NCBI RefSeq assembly: GCF_000834055.1
Contig: NZ_JXSQ01000027.1
Coordinates: 1-35,150 of the forward strand
Origin: Leucobacter komagatae
GTDB lineage: Bacteria > Actinomycetota > Actinomycetes > Actinomycetales > Microbacteriaceae
DNA length: 35,150 bases
Reading direction: 5' to 3'
Below, one piece after another: positions 10,935-19,215 of the stretch (its first letter is position 1; the number at the start of each line of letters is the position of its first letter). The notes beneath the pieces were generated by a model that worked only from the letters and a program-made list of their open reading frames with translations, had not been told where the DNA came from and searched no databases. A program made the position numbers and the translations under genes.

Positions 10935-11594
10935 ATGGTGAGACGACAGTCGAAGAGCGGCCCGCGCATTGATCCCCTCGTGCTCCGCGACCTTGCGGAG
11001 GGAGACGCAGCCGCGCTCGCCCCGGGGGCGGACCTCGACGGCCTGCGCTTCGAGCAGCCCGAGCTGCCACGGTCGCTCGCCGGCATCACGCTGCTCGAGT
11101 GCGAGCTTTCGGGCATCACCGCGGAGCGGCTTGAGCTGCGCGGCGCAAGGCTGCTTGAGTCTCGGCTGGCGCGCTGCTCGGTACCAACGGTCTCTGCGCA
11201 TGGCAGCAGCTGGCGCGACGCGGAGATCGTTGAGTCGCGCATCGGCGCGATCGAGGTGAGCGATGCAGAGCTCAGGCGCGTGGTGGTCGAGGGGTCGAAG
11301 CTCGGGTGGGTGAATCTCCGCGGCGCGAACATCGCCGACGTCGTCTTCCGCAACTGCTCGTTTTCTGAGCTCGACTTCGGCGGGGCAAAGATCGCGCGTG
11401 TGTCGTTCGAAAACTGCGTCACTGAGAAGCTCACCCTGACGCAGGCGCGCTCGGAACACCTCGACCTGCGCGGGCTCGAGTTCGGTGCGATCGAGGGGTT
11501 CGAGGGGCTGCGCGGCTCGACCCTCAGTCCCGAGCAGGTCGCCCTCATGGCCGAGATGTTCGCTGCCCACTTCGGGGCGACCGTCGCGGACTGA
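10935..11594 (+). CDS. Pentapeptide-repeat-like protein
   Basis: 219 residues with the regular A(D/N)LXX-like five-residue periodicity of the right-handed quadrilateral beta-helix, for example LRGANIADVVFRNCSF and LDFGGAKIARVSF, with central Leu/Phe every fifth position. It has no signal peptide, so it is cytoplasmic. The molecular role is not predictable from sequence; some relatives bind DNA gyrase, most are uncharacterised. Start ATG 10935: TAGCGT (10922-10927) lies 7 nt upstream with no Shine-Dalgarno, fitting a leaderless mRNA. A GTG at 10905 is a less likely alternative. It converges with the HAD gene 18 bases downstream. Confidence 0.75.
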   Translation: MVRRQSKSGPRIDPLVLRDLAEGDAAALAPGADLDGLRFEQPELPRSLAGITLLECELSGITAERLELRGARLLESRLARCSVPTVSAHGSSWRDAEIVESRIGAIEVSDAELRRVVVEGSKLGWVNLRGANIADVVFRNCSFSELDFGGAKIARVSFENCVTEKLTLTQARSEHLDLRGLEFGAIEGFEGLRGSTLSPEQVALMAEMFAAHFGATVAD

Positions 11595-11598
11595 GGCG

Positions 11599-11613
11599 AG
11601 CGGCCGGGCCGCT
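11599..11613. terminator. Compact hairpin between convergent genes
   Basis: AGCGGC (11599-11604) and GCCGCT (11608-11613) around CGG, between the pentapeptide gene and the HAD gene and overlapping the HAD stop. No T-tract; terminator function is only a guess. Confidence 0.35.
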
Positions 11614-12280
11614 AGCGCAGGATGAGCGCCCTGAGTTCCTCGGGGGTCATTACGTGGTGGATCGCGCCGGCGGCCTCCTCTGGGAGCCCGAAGCCCCAGT
11701 CAACAAAGATGACGGGAACGTTGTGCTCCGCGCCGCCGTCGACGTCGTGATGGCGGTCGCCGATAAGCACGGGCCGCGAGACGTCGGCACCCGCGGCCGA
11801 GAGCCGCTCGAGCGCGCGCTCAACGACAAAGGCCTTCCCGTCGAGCTGGCCCTCAATGCCAGAGCGAGCGCCCGAGAGCGCCGTGAACTCCGGCAGGAGG
11901 CCGAAATGGTCGAGGATCGCGCGCACCTGCACCTCTGGCTTCGTGCTCGCGGTCGACTGGGGTACCCCAGCAGCTGAGACCGCGCGCACGATCTCTGGCA
12001 CGCCCGGGTAGAGATCGACCGAGGCGGCGTAGCCCTCGCCAGACGATAGGCCGCGGTACCGCGTGAGCGCCTCCTGCGCTTCCTCAGTGCTCATCCGCGC
12101 CCGCTGCTGGAATGACTCGAGCATGGGCGGGCCCATCCACAGTGCGAGCTCATCGGTAGTCGGCGTCGGGCGACCGAAGGACTCGAGCACTGTTGTCAGG
12201 CGGGCGAACATGCCGCGGGATGCGTCGGCGATGGTTCCGTCGACGTCCCACAGAATGCAGCTAAAGGCGGATCTATCCAT
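11612..12280 (-). CDS. HAD-superfamily phosphatase (phosphoglycolate phosphatase-like)
   Basis: 222 residues with all four HAD motifs: DVDGTIAD (nucleophile Asp12, acid Asp14), a motif II region around STASTKP, motif III lysine in DGKAFV, and motif IV GDRHHDVDGG. The helical insert between motifs I and II is a C1-type cap, as in phosphoglycolate phosphatases and 5'-nucleotidases of the Gph/PhnX group. It should dephosphorylate a small metabolite in the cytoplasm; the substrate is not evident. ATG 12280 is preceded by TAGGCT (12292-12287) at 6 nt and no Shine-Dalgarno, so it is probably leaderless. It is divergent from copB. Confidence 0.85.
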   Translation of the reverse strand: MDRSAFSCILWDVDGTIADASRGMFARLTTVLESFGRPTPTTDELALWMGPPMLESFQQRARMSTEEAQEALTRYRGLSSGEGYAASVDLYPGVPEIVRAVSAAGVPQSTASTKPEVQVRAILDHFGLLPEFTALSGARSGIEGQLDGKAFVVERALERLSAAGADVSRPVLIGDRHHDVDGGAEHNVPVIFVDWGFGLPEEAAGAIHHVMTPEELRALILR

Positions 12281-12350
12281 ACTTCTAGCCTAGGGCTAGC
12301 TGACGCCATGCCATGGACAATAGCCTCGGGGGACAATGGCGCTAGCCAAA

Positions 12351-12369
12351 TATACCCCCAGGGGGTACT
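12351..12369 (+). promoter_or_regulatory. CsoR-type copper operator
   Basis: TACCCCC-A-GGGGGTA (12353-12367) is a perfect inverted repeat of the G/C-tract form typical of CsoR-family operators (TACCCC...GGGGTA). It sits 36 bases before the copB start. No csoR gene is in the window, so the repressor would act from elsewhere. Confidence 0.75.
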
Positions 12370-12402
12370 GTGGGAAGCGTCAACCTGGAACAAGGGGGAG
12401 TC

Positions 12403-14514
12403 ATGACCAACGAACACGGTGCTCACAGTGCGCCGACCGCGCACGCCGAGCACGACACTCACGATGGCGGTCACGAAAGCCACGATGGCCACGATGGCCA
12501 CGGAGGCCACGACGGGCATGGCGGTGGCGGCCACGACGGGCACGTCGCCCTGTATCGCAAGATGTTCTGGATCATGCTGGTCCTCGCGATCCCCACGGTG
12601 CTCCTCTCGGGAATGTTCGCCTCGATCGTTGGCTACGAGCTCCCCGACGTTTCGTGGCTGACCTGGGTCTCACCTGTGCTCGGCACGGTGATGTACGTCT
12701 GGGGCGGCAGACCGTTCCTCTCCGGGGCGGTAGACGAGATCAAGGCTCGCAAGCCGGGCATGATGCTCCTCATCGCGCTCGCGATCACGGTCGCCTTCCT
12801 CGCCTCTTGGGCGGCAAGCCTCGGTCTCATCAGCCATGAGCTCGATTTCTGGTGGGAGCTCGCGCTCCTCGTCGTGATCATGTTGCTCGGGCACTGGATC
12901 GAGATGCGCTCGCTCGCGCAGACCACCTCGGCACTTGATTCGCTCGCTGCGCTGTTGCCGGATGAGGCCGAGCGGGTGGAGGGCGGGCAGATCGTGAAGA
13001 TCTCCCCAAGTGATCTCCGCGTCGGTGACGTCGTTGTTGTGCGCCCAGGCGGCAGCGTCCCCGCCGACGGCAGGGTCGTTGACGGCCGCGCGTCATTCGA
13101 CGAGTCCATGGTGACCGGTGAGTCACGCACCGTCGGCAGGAGCGTTGGCGACACAGTGTCTGCTGGCACGGTCGCGACTGACTCGGGGGTGCGCATCGAG
13201 GTGACGGCGATCGGCGATGACACGGCCCTTGCTGGCATTCAGCGCCTCGTCACCGAGGCACAGAACTCCTCGTCACGCGCGCAGCGGCTCGCGGACACCG
13301 CAGCCGGATGGTTGTTCTGGTTTGCCCTTGGGGCGGCAGTCATCACGGCGATCGTGTGGACCCTGTTTGGCAACCCGGACGACGCGGTCGTGCGCACCAT
13401 CACGGTGCTCGTGATCGCCTGCCCCCACGCGCTTGGGCTCGCCATCCCGCTCGTCGTGTCGATCGCGACCGAGCGTGCGGCGCGCGCCGGCATCCTGGTG
13501 AAGGACCGTCTCGCGCTCGAGAGCATGCGCCTCGTCGACGCTGTGCTATTCGACAAGACCGGAACCCTCACCAAGGGCGAGCCGGTGGTGACAGAGGTCG
13601 AGGTCGCTGGCGGGTACGATGCCGACGTGGTGCTCGCGCTCGCGGCAGCGGCAGAACAGGACAGCGAGCACCCGCTCGCGCAGGCGATTGTGCGAGCGGC
13701 TCGCGAGCGTAGCCTCGACGTGCCCGCCTCGGCAGACTTCGCGTCGTCGCCGGCGGTCGGGGTCACGGCCGTAGTTGATGGCGCGACGGTTCGAGTCGGC
13801 GGTCCGTACATGCTCGAAGAGGAGGGAGCGGTAGAGCTTCCCGTCGCAGAGGAGTGGCGTGCGCGCGGCGCGATCATTCTGCACGTGCTTCGTGACGGCC
13901 GCCTCATCGGCGCGCTTGCGTTGAGCGACGAGATCCGTTCGGAATCGCGCGACGCGGTTCGGGCGCTGCACGAACTCGGGGTTGAGGTCGTCATGATCAC
14001 TGGTGATGCCGAGGCGGTCGCGAAGACCGTTGCGGAGGAGCTGGGGATCGACCGTGTGCTCGCCGGGGTGCGCCCAGAGGACAAAGCGGCGGAGGTGCTC
14101 AAGTTGCAGACGGAGGGCAAGCGGGTCGCGATGGTCGGTGACGGCGTAAACGACGCTCCAGCACTCGCGCAGGCCGACGTTGGGCTAGCGATCGGGGCTG
14201 GCACCGACGTTGCGATCGCCTCGGCTGGCGTGATTCTCGCGAGCGACGATCCGCGCTCCGTCGTCTCCGTTATCGCGCTCTCGAAGGCGACCTACCGGAA
14301 GATGCGGCAGAACCTGTGGTGGGCCGCCGGCTACAACCTCATCTCGGTGCCGCTCGCCGCAGGCGTGCTTGCGCCGATCGGTTTCGTGCTTCCCATGTCC
14401 GTTGGCGCGGTGCTGATGTCGCTCTCCACCGTCGTCGTTGCGCTCAACGCTCAGCTGCTGCGCAGGCTCGATCTCAGGCCCGATGTGACTACGGCTGAGG
14501 TGCTGCGCCGCTAG
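12403..14514 (+). CDS. copB: P1B-3-type heavy-metal ATPase (CopB-like copper/silver exporter)
   Basis: 703 residues. The N-terminus (about residues 5-50) is extremely His-rich with HDGH and GGH repeats, a probable Cu2+/Ag+ binding tail, and no CXXC heavy-metal domain is present. The membrane metal site is CPH (Cys340-Pro341-His342) rather than CPC. Together with the final-helix segment MSLSTVVVALNA, this is the signature of subgroup P1B-3 (CopB). Catalytic motifs: TGES actuator, DKTGTLT with phosphorylated Asp384, SEHPLA nucleotide-binding His, and GDGVNDAPAL. It should pump copper or silver out of the cytoplasm using ATP. ATG 12403 is preceded by AAGGGGGAG; the GTG at 12370 lies against the operator and is rejected. 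The CsoR-like operator upstream supports copper control. Confidence 0.93.
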   Translation: MTNEHGAHSAPTAHAEHDTHDGGHESHDGHDGHGGHDGHGGGGHDGHVALYRKMFWIMLVLAIPTVLLSGMFASIVGYELPDVSWLTWVSPVLGTVMYVWGGRPFLSGAVDEIKARKPGMMLLIALAITVAFLASWAASLGLISHELDFWWELALLVVIMLLGHWIEMRSLAQTTSALDSLAALLPDEAERVEGGQIVKISPSDLRVGDVVVVRPGGSVPADGRVVDGRASFDESMVTGESRTVGRSVGDTVSAGTVATDSGVRIEVTAIGDDTALAGIQRLVTEAQNSSSRAQRLADTAAGWLFWFALGAAVITAIVWTLFGNPDDAVVRTITVLVIACPHALGLAIPLVVSIATERAARAGILVKDRLALESMRLVDAVLFDKTGTLTKGEPVVTEVEVAGGYDADVVLALAAAAEQDSEHPLAQAIVRAARERSLDVPASADFASSPAVGVTAVVDGATVRVGGPYMLEEEGAVELPVAEEWRARGAIILHVLRDGRLIGALALSDEIRSESRDAVRALHELGVEVVMITGDAEAVAKTVAEELGIDRVLAGVRPEDKAAEVLKLQTEGKRVAMVGDGVNDAPALAQADVGLAIGAGTDVAIASAGVILASDDPRSVVSVIALSKATYRKMRQNLWWAAGYNLISVPLAAGVLAPIGFVLPMSVGAVLMSLSTVVVALNAQLLRRLDLRPDVTTAEVLRR

Positions 14515-14523
14515 CAGCGGTCA

Positions 14524-14597
14524 CGGGTGCACCGGGTAGTCTCGGTTGCACACCCGAAAACTGTTGGTGGCCGGTCGGGGGGCCTGTCACCAACAGT
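14524..14597 (+). terminator. Hairpin pair after copB
   Basis: CGGGTG (14524-14529) with CACCCG (14551-14556) is followed by AAAA. A second inverted repeat, ACTGTTGGTG (14560-14569) / CACCAACAGT (14588-14597), has an 18-bp spacer. The first may be a terminator. The second could equally be an operator for the MarR gene that starts at 14622. Confidence 0.45.
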
Positions 14598-14621
14598 CAC
14601 GTTGCCGATAGGGGGAGCTCC

Positions 14622-15071
14622 GTGGATGATACTGGCTCACAGCAGGAACCCGTTGCGATCGCAGACCGGCTGAGTTTTCAGCTGTACGCCGCATCGCGAG
14701 CCGTGGTCGGCGCCTACCGGCGCAAGCTCCAGGAATTCGACCTCACGTATCCGCAGTACCTCGCGATGCACGCGCTCTGGACGAACGATGGACAGACCGT
14801 TACCGAGCTCTGTTCCGCGCTCGAGCTTGATTCGGGGACGGTCTCGCCGCTCCTCACGAGGCTTGAGGCGGTGGGATACCTGCTGCGCGAACGCGTTGGC
14901 GCGGACGGGCGGCAGGTGCGAGTCTTCTGCACCGAGCTGGGGCGCGAGCTGCAAGAAAAGACCCTTCCGGTGCCGGTGGACGTTGCCAGCTCTTCTGGAC
15001 TGAGCGACGCAGAATATGGGCAGCTCTGCGGGTTGCTGAGCACGCTCAGGGCCGCCGTGCGGAGCGCGTAG
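14622..15071 (+). CDS. MarR-family regulator, OhrR-like but lacking the sensing cysteine
   Basis: 149 residues with a MarR winged helix: QYLAMHALW, TVTELCSALELDSGTVSPLLTRLEAVGYLLRER, then the wing GADGRQVRVFCT. The N-terminal block RLSFQLYAASRA followed by YPQYLAMHALW is the OhrR hallmark. The peroxide-reactive Cys of OhrR (LCF-LYAASR) is Ser18 here. The family normally represses an organic hydroperoxide resistance gene, but no ohr is nearby. GTG 14622 follows GGGGGAG by 5-6 nt. It may therefore sense something else or be derepressed differently. Confidence 0.85.
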   Translation: MDDTGSQQEPVAIADRLSFQLYAASRAVVGAYRRKLQEFDLTYPQYLAMHALWTNDGQTVTELCSALELDSGTVSPLLTRLEAVGYLLRERVGADGRQVRVFCTELGRELQEKTLPVPVDVASSSGLSDAEYGQLCGLLSTLRAAVRSA

Positions 15072-15130
15072 CCGGCCTCCACTCCTTCGTTCCGAACTGC
15101 GAACGGGCGGTGCCAGGTCGGCACACAGAA

Positions 15131-15170
15131 ATCCGATCGGATATCTTGACCAAATCCGATCCGATCCGAT
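15131..15170 (+). promoter_or_regulatory. Operator cluster of ATCCGAT repeats before the GntR gene
   Basis: A perfect palindrome ATCCGATCGGAT (15131-15142) is followed by an ATCCG array (ATCCGATCCGATCCGAT, 15154-15170) that lies inside the -35/-10 spacer of the GntR promoter. This is the likely autoregulatory site of the adjacent FadR-type regulator. Confidence 0.65.
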
Positions 15171-15175
15171 ATGTT
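15146..15175 (+). promoter_or_regulatory. Promoter of the GntR-MFS locus
   Basis: TTGACC (15146-15151), 18-bp spacer, TATGTT (15170-15175). This is close to the housekeeping sigma consensus, with an expected start near 15182, just before the AAGGAGG ribosome site at 15185. Confidence 0.65.
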
Positions 15176-15195
15176 TGGATCGTCAAGGAGGAACA

Positions 15196-15879
15196 ATGGC
15201 AGAGAACACGGCCGCGTCAAAGCACGATGCGCAGCGGTCCCCCATCGCCGAGCACGTCTACGAGCGTCTCATCGACATGTTCATCTCGGGGGAGATAGCG
15301 GCCGGCCAACGACTCTCTGTTGACGGTCTCAGTCGCGAGCTCCAGGTCTCGCAGACACCGATCCGTCGCGCGCTCACGCTGCTCGAAGCAGATGGGCTCG
15401 CTCACAATTCCTACCTCGCTGGGTACACCGCTGCCGAGAAGCTCACGGAGGAGGAGCTCGATGAGCTCTTCGAGGTGCGCTTGCTCATCGAACCGAAAGC
15501 AGCAGCGCTCGCCGCACAACGCGGCACAGCGGAGCAGTTCGACGAAATCGAGGCGCTCAGTGAGCGCATGGTCGTGCGCGACGTCGGGGGCAACCCCATG
15601 GATTACAGCGCATTCGCGCGCCTCGACGCCCAGTTCCACGAGGCGATTGTCGCGGCTGCGAGCAACGCCATGCTGCTCCGCAACTACGTGACAATCCGCG
15701 CCCACGTGCACCTCTTCCGGCTCCGGTTCCATCGCACAGTCACCGCAGACGCGATTACGGAGCACGCGGAAATCCTCGAAGCCCTGCGCTCGCGTGATGC
15801 TGGCCGAGCCGAAACCGCAGCGAGGGAACACCTGCTGCAATCGCACGCACGACTCAAGCGCGCATTCGAGACCCCCTAA
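15196..15879 (+). CDS. GntR-family (FadR/FCD) transcriptional regulator
   Basis: 227 residues. The N-terminal winged helix spans about residues 15-80, with LSVDGLSRELQVSQTPIRRA as recognition region. The C-terminal all-helical FCD ligand domain contains the likely metal/ligand residues in DAQFHEAI, a His in RAHVHLF, and EHAEILEAL. FCD regulators usually respond to small organic acids, which suits the downstream dehydrogenase genes. ATG 15196 follows AAGGAGG at ideal spacing. The ATCCGAT operator overlaps its own promoter, so it probably represses itself and the operon. The effector is unknown. Confidence 0.9.
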   Translation: MAENTAASKHDAQRSPIAEHVYERLIDMFISGEIAAGQRLSVDGLSRELQVSQTPIRRALTLLEADGLAHNSYLAGYTAAEKLTEEELDELFEVRLLIEPKAAALAAQRGTAEQFDEIEALSERMVVRDVGGNPMDYSAFARLDAQFHEAIVAAASNAMLLRNYVTIRAHVHLFRLRFHRTVTADAITEHAEILEALRSRDAGRAETAAREHLLQSHARLKRAFETP

Positions 15880-15899
15880 ACCCCAACCCTCAGGTCCAC

Positions 15900-15921
15900 C
15901 GATCGTGCAGGCGCACGGTCG
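15900..15921 (+). promoter_or_regulatory. Inverted repeat between the GntR and MFS genes
   Basis: CGATCGTGC (15900-15908) and GCACGGTCG (15913-15921) pair over 9 bp with one G-T, loop AGGC, in the 78-bp gap. It could be an operator, a partial terminator or a processing hairpin. Confidence 0.4.
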
Positions 15922-15957
15922 TCATTCGTGCTGCAATGACGCAGAGAAAGAACGAGA

Positions 15958-17361
15958 ATGTCAACGACAATAATTCGATCGGTGAAGGACGTCACTGCCT
16001 TCATCGATAGCCAACCCAAGCTGGCAAACGTTGCGAAGGCCGCATGGCTTATTGCCCTCGGCGGGCTCTTCCTTGATGCCTTCGCGAACTCGGCGCTCGG
16101 CTCGGCGCTCGCGCCGCTCACCGCAACGTTTGACCTCGACCCGGCGCAGGTCGGCATGCTCACCGCATCGTCCGCCCTTGTAGCGTTGATCGTGAACCCA
16201 CTCGGCGGTTGGATGGCCGACCGCATCGGTCGAGTGAAGCCGCTCATTGCGACGAAATTCATATACATTGCAGGCGCTATCCTCACCCTGCTCGCGGTGA
16301 ACTTCGAAATGGTGTTCGCCGGGCGCGTTATGGTCGGTATCGCCTACGGGATCGACTTCTCTATCGCGATGGCGCTGCTCGCGGAGTACACGCCGGCGAA
16401 GCACCGGTCGAAGCTGAACCTCTGGAACGGCATCTGGTACATCGCGGTGATCTCAAACCTCGTTGTGACCCTCGTCTTCACCCAGCTGGGCGTCGGCCAG
16501 GATATCTGGCGTTACTCGATCGCCTCTTCTGGCGTACTCGCACTCGTTATTCTCGTGCTTCAGGTGCGATATCTCGCTGAGAGCCCGACGTGGCTGGCGC
16601 GGATCGGGCGAACTGACCGGGCGGTTGCCAGCTTGCAGAAGCTGTTCCCGCAGCGCGCTTTCGAGGCTGGCGCGGCCGAGACAGAGCCGTCAAAGGGCAG
16701 CGCGGGCAACATTACGCTGCTGTTCAGAGGTTCGTACCGTCCACGCACGATCCTCTCGGGCATCATTTCGCTCTGCCAATACATGCAGTACTCGGCGGTT
16801 GGATGGTACCTCCCGGTTATCGCCCTCGCCCTGTTTGACGAGAATTTTGTCGCTGCGACCATCGCCGCAATCGTCTTCAACCTGTTCGGCGTACTCGGCG
16901 GCTTCAGCTCACCGTACTTCGGGAAGCGGTTCGGCCTGCGCAACTCAGCCATGTATGGCTTCGCCGCCGTATTCCTCGTGCTCATCGGTATGGGCCTGCT
17001 TGACGGGAAAGTCACCCCCCTCCTGCTCGCCATCTTCCCGGCGGCACTCATCTTCTTCCACTCCGCTGGGCCAGCATCCAACGGAAAGTCGATCGCTGCG
17101 CTTTCGTACCGCTCGGAGATCAGGGCGAGTGGCACGGCGTTCACTGGCTTCCTCGCAAACGTAGGCGCGGCTATCGGCCTGTTCGTCTTCCCCGTGCTGC
17201 GCGGAACCTATGACCTGGGAACGGTGCTGCTCATCCTCAGCGTTGTGCCACTCGTCGGTTTCATCGCGTGTGTCGCAATCCCGTGGGACCCCACCCGCAA
17301 CGGCTTCTCCGCCGACGAGGAGACCACCGCCCCAGGCCTCGAGCCAGCTGGCCGCGGCTAA
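15958..17361 (+). CDS. MFS transporter (sugar/aromatic-acid porter type)
   Basis: 467 residues with about 12 hydrophobic segments. Major-facilitator motifs: GGWMADRIGRVKPL (loop 2-3, residues about 82-95), GRVMVGIAYGIDFSI, and LAESPTWLARIGR with a cytoplasmic loop before the second half, as in the metabolite:H+ symporter and sugar porter groups. Likely imports the substrate of the enzymes encoded downstream, probably a carboxylic acid given the FCD regulator, but this is inference. The ATG at 15958 has only a weak AGAAAG purine stretch upstream. The acetoacetate-decarboxylase-like gene begins 25 bases after its stop. Confidence 0.88.
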   Translation: MSTTIIRSVKDVTAFIDSQPKLANVAKAAWLIALGGLFLDAFANSALGSALAPLTATFDLDPAQVGMLTASSALVALIVNPLGGWMADRIGRVKPLIATKFIYIAGAILTLLAVNFEMVFAGRVMVGIAYGIDFSIAMALLAEYTPAKHRSKLNLWNGIWYIAVISNLVVTLVFTQLGVGQDIWRYSIASSGVLALVILVLQVRYLAESPTWLARIGRTDRAVASLQKLFPQRAFEAGAAETEPSKGSAGNITLLFRGSYRPRTILSGIISLCQYMQYSAVGWYLPVIALALFDENFVAATIAAIVFNLFGVLGGFSSPYFGKRFGLRNSAMYGFAAVFLVLIGMGLLDGKVTPLLLAIFPAALIFFHSAGPASNGKSIAALSYRSEIRASGTAFTGFLANVGAAIGLFVFPVLRGTYDLGTVLLILSVVPLVGFIACVAIPWDPTRNGFSADEETTAPGLEPAGRG

Positions 17362-17386
17362 CCACTTCACGAGATCGGAACACGAC

Positions 17387-18202
17387 ATGACCGAACCAAC
17401 AGGTTTTCTCTTCCCCCGCTCGCCCGAGGGACGCGCAGACATTATCGCGGCCCCGCCGTGGCACTACTCCGGGACGTGGCTGACCGTCGAGTATCGGACG
17501 AACCCCGATAACGTTCGCGCGCTGCTTCCGCCCCAGCTGGGGCTCGACGAGGACGATCCCGGTCGCGTCGCGATGGTCTTTGCTGACTGGCAGTCGTGCA
17601 CCGACGGGGGCGAGGAGCTTCTCGATCCCGTGCAGTCCCAGTACTCTGAAGCCTTCCTAGCGGTGAAAGCCACCTATGGCGGAAAGATTTACACGCGTAT
17701 CGCGTACATCTGGGTCGACCGGGACTTCTCCCTCGGTCGCGGCATACACATGGGCTACCCCAAGAAGTTCGGGTCGATTTATCAGACTCGACCGTTCCCA
17801 TACGGGCCGGCGCCACGAATTGCGCCTGACAACCGCTTCGGCGCCAGCCTTGCCTCGTACGACAGGCGGATCGCTGAGGCCCGGATCACGCTGCGCGAAC
17901 AGGCAGAAACTGGGCCGACGGTCAACGTGCACCCGCTGCTGCACAGCCGACTGCTGCGATCCATTGAGAAGGGGCAGCCAGACAGCCTTGATGAGCTCAT
18001 CACGCACGGGCCAATCCGTGCGGAGGGAAGCAAGCCCTGGCTCGCCGACGCCGAGCTGCGGCTCTTTGACTCCCCGGTCGAAGAACTCGCGAATGTGAAG
18101 GTCGACGAGGTCCTCGGCGGGTACTACCAGCAGCTTGGCACCGTGTGGGACGGCGGCACGCTGTTGAGCCCGCGCCTGAGCAGTGAGGACCACGCGTCGT
18201 GA
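17387..18202 (+). CDS. Acetoacetate-decarboxylase-superfamily protein, atypical active site
   Basis: 271 residues, ADC fold (PF06314). The Schiff-base lysine pair is in MGYPKKFG (Lys126-Lys127), corresponding to Lys115-Lys116 of the Clostridium acetobutylicum enzyme. LTVEYRTNPDNVRALLPP is the conserved N-terminal strand. In a by-eye alignment the Clostridium Arg29 position is Gly29 and Glu61 is not conserved, whereas Glu88 (YSEAF) fits Glu76. Loss of the carboxylate-binding arginine argues against plain acetoacetate decarboxylation; relatives of this type catalyse aldolase/dehydratase or lyase chemistry through the same lysine. ATG 17387; the open frame extends upstream into the MFS gene but without homology. 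The following gene overlaps it by 4 bases. Confidence 0.82.
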   Translation: MTEPTGFLFPRSPEGRADIIAAPPWHYSGTWLTVEYRTNPDNVRALLPPQLGLDEDDPGRVAMVFADWQSCTDGGEELLDPVQSQYSEAFLAVKATYGGKIYTRIAYIWVDRDFSLGRGIHMGYPKKFGSIYQTRPFPYGPAPRIAPDNRFGASLASYDRRIAEARITLREQAETGPTVNVHPLLHSRLLRSIEKGQPDSLDELITHGPIRAEGSKPWLADAELRLFDSPVEELANVKVDEVLGGYYQQLGTVWDGGTLLSPRLSSEDHAS

Positions 18203-19215
18203 CGACTGTCCCCATCGAGGCGCTCCGCGAGGCTCTCGTGCGGCGCCTCGTTGAGGCGGGCTCCAGCCGAGAGACGGCTGAGGTGCAGGCAGACATGCTT
18301 GTCGAGGCGGAACTGCGCGGCCTTCCGTCACATGGCGCCCTCAGGCTGAACACGCTGCGGCAGCGGATCGCGAATGGTGTGTGCGCGCCGAACGCGCTCG
18401 GCAAGCACTCGTGGCGTGGCACAGCCTGGCTTGACGTCGATGGCGAGAGTGGCTTCGGCCCGGTCGTTGCACAGCACGCACTGACCGCGGCGGCGCGACG
18501 AACTCAGGAGACCGGCGTCTGCCTCGTCACGGTGCGAACGAGCAACCACCTGGGAATGCTCGCCTGGTACGCGGAGCACTGGGCGCGACAGGGGTACGTG
18601 CTGATCGGACTCACAACAAGCGAGGCGCTTGTGCACCCGTACGGCGGCACCTCCCGCCTGCTCGGTACGAACCCGCTGACAATCGGAGTTCCGACGGCCG
18701 ACGAAGAGCCGCTCGTTGTTGACCTCGCGACATCCATTGTCGCGATGGGCAAGGTCCACGACTACGCGGGGCGCGGGCAAGCCCTGGAGCCGGGTTGGGC
18801 GCGCGACGCTCAGGGCCGCGCGACAACGGATGCTGTGGCGGCGCGCAGCGGGGCGATCGCCCCGTTTGGCGGCGCGAAAGGTTACGCGCTTGGGCTCGGG
18901 ATTGAAGTGCTCGTCACCGCGCTCACCGGTTCGGCTATCGGCACCTCCGTGCGCGGCACCCTTGATGCAACCGAGACGGCGTCGAAGGGAGACGTGTTCA
19001 TCCTCGCCCCGGCTCGCGGCGGTGCGCTCGCCAATCTGCTCGCAGACTTTCTCGACGAAGTGCGTGCGAGCGATCCGGCGGATCCCGCGCGGCCGGTGCT
19101 CGTGCCCGGTGACCGCTCGCGAGCAGAACGCACCCGCCGCATCGCGGAAGGCGTTGAGGTGCGCGATGCCCTCTGGGCCGAGATTTCCCACCAGAACAGA
19201 ACGGAACAAGCCTGA
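18199..19215 (+). CDS. Ldh2-family (malate/lactate/sulfolactate-type) dehydrogenase
   Basis: 338 residues, PF02615 family. SHGALRL (44-50) and the catalytic-type His117 in TSNHLGM match, followed by GTNPLTIGVP and GGAKGYALGLGIEVL. These NAD(P)-dependent enzymes interconvert 2-hydroxy and 2-oxo acids (malate, lactate, ureidoglycolate, sulfolactate, delta-1-piperideine-2-carboxylate). Substrate cannot be read from sequence. The GTG at 18199 overlaps the upstream TGA (GTGA), indicating translational coupling. It is followed by the iron-type dehydrogenase gene with a TGATG overlap. Likely handles a 2-oxo/2-hydroxy acid intermediate made by its neighbours. Confidence 0.9.
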   Translation: MTTVPIEALREALVRRLVEAGSSRETAEVQADMLVEAELRGLPSHGALRLNTLRQRIANGVCAPNALGKHSWRGTAWLDVDGESGFGPVVAQHALTAAARRTQETGVCLVTVRTSNHLGMLAWYAEHWARQGYVLIGLTTSEALVHPYGGTSRLLGTNPLTIGVPTADEEPLVVDLATSIVAMGKVHDYAGRGQALEPGWARDAQGRATTDAVAARSGAIAPFGGAKGYALGLGIEVLVTALTGSAIGTSVRGTLDATETASKGDVFILAPARGGALANLLADFLDEVRASDPADPARPVLVPGDRSRAERTRRIAEGVEVRDALWAEISHQNRTEQA

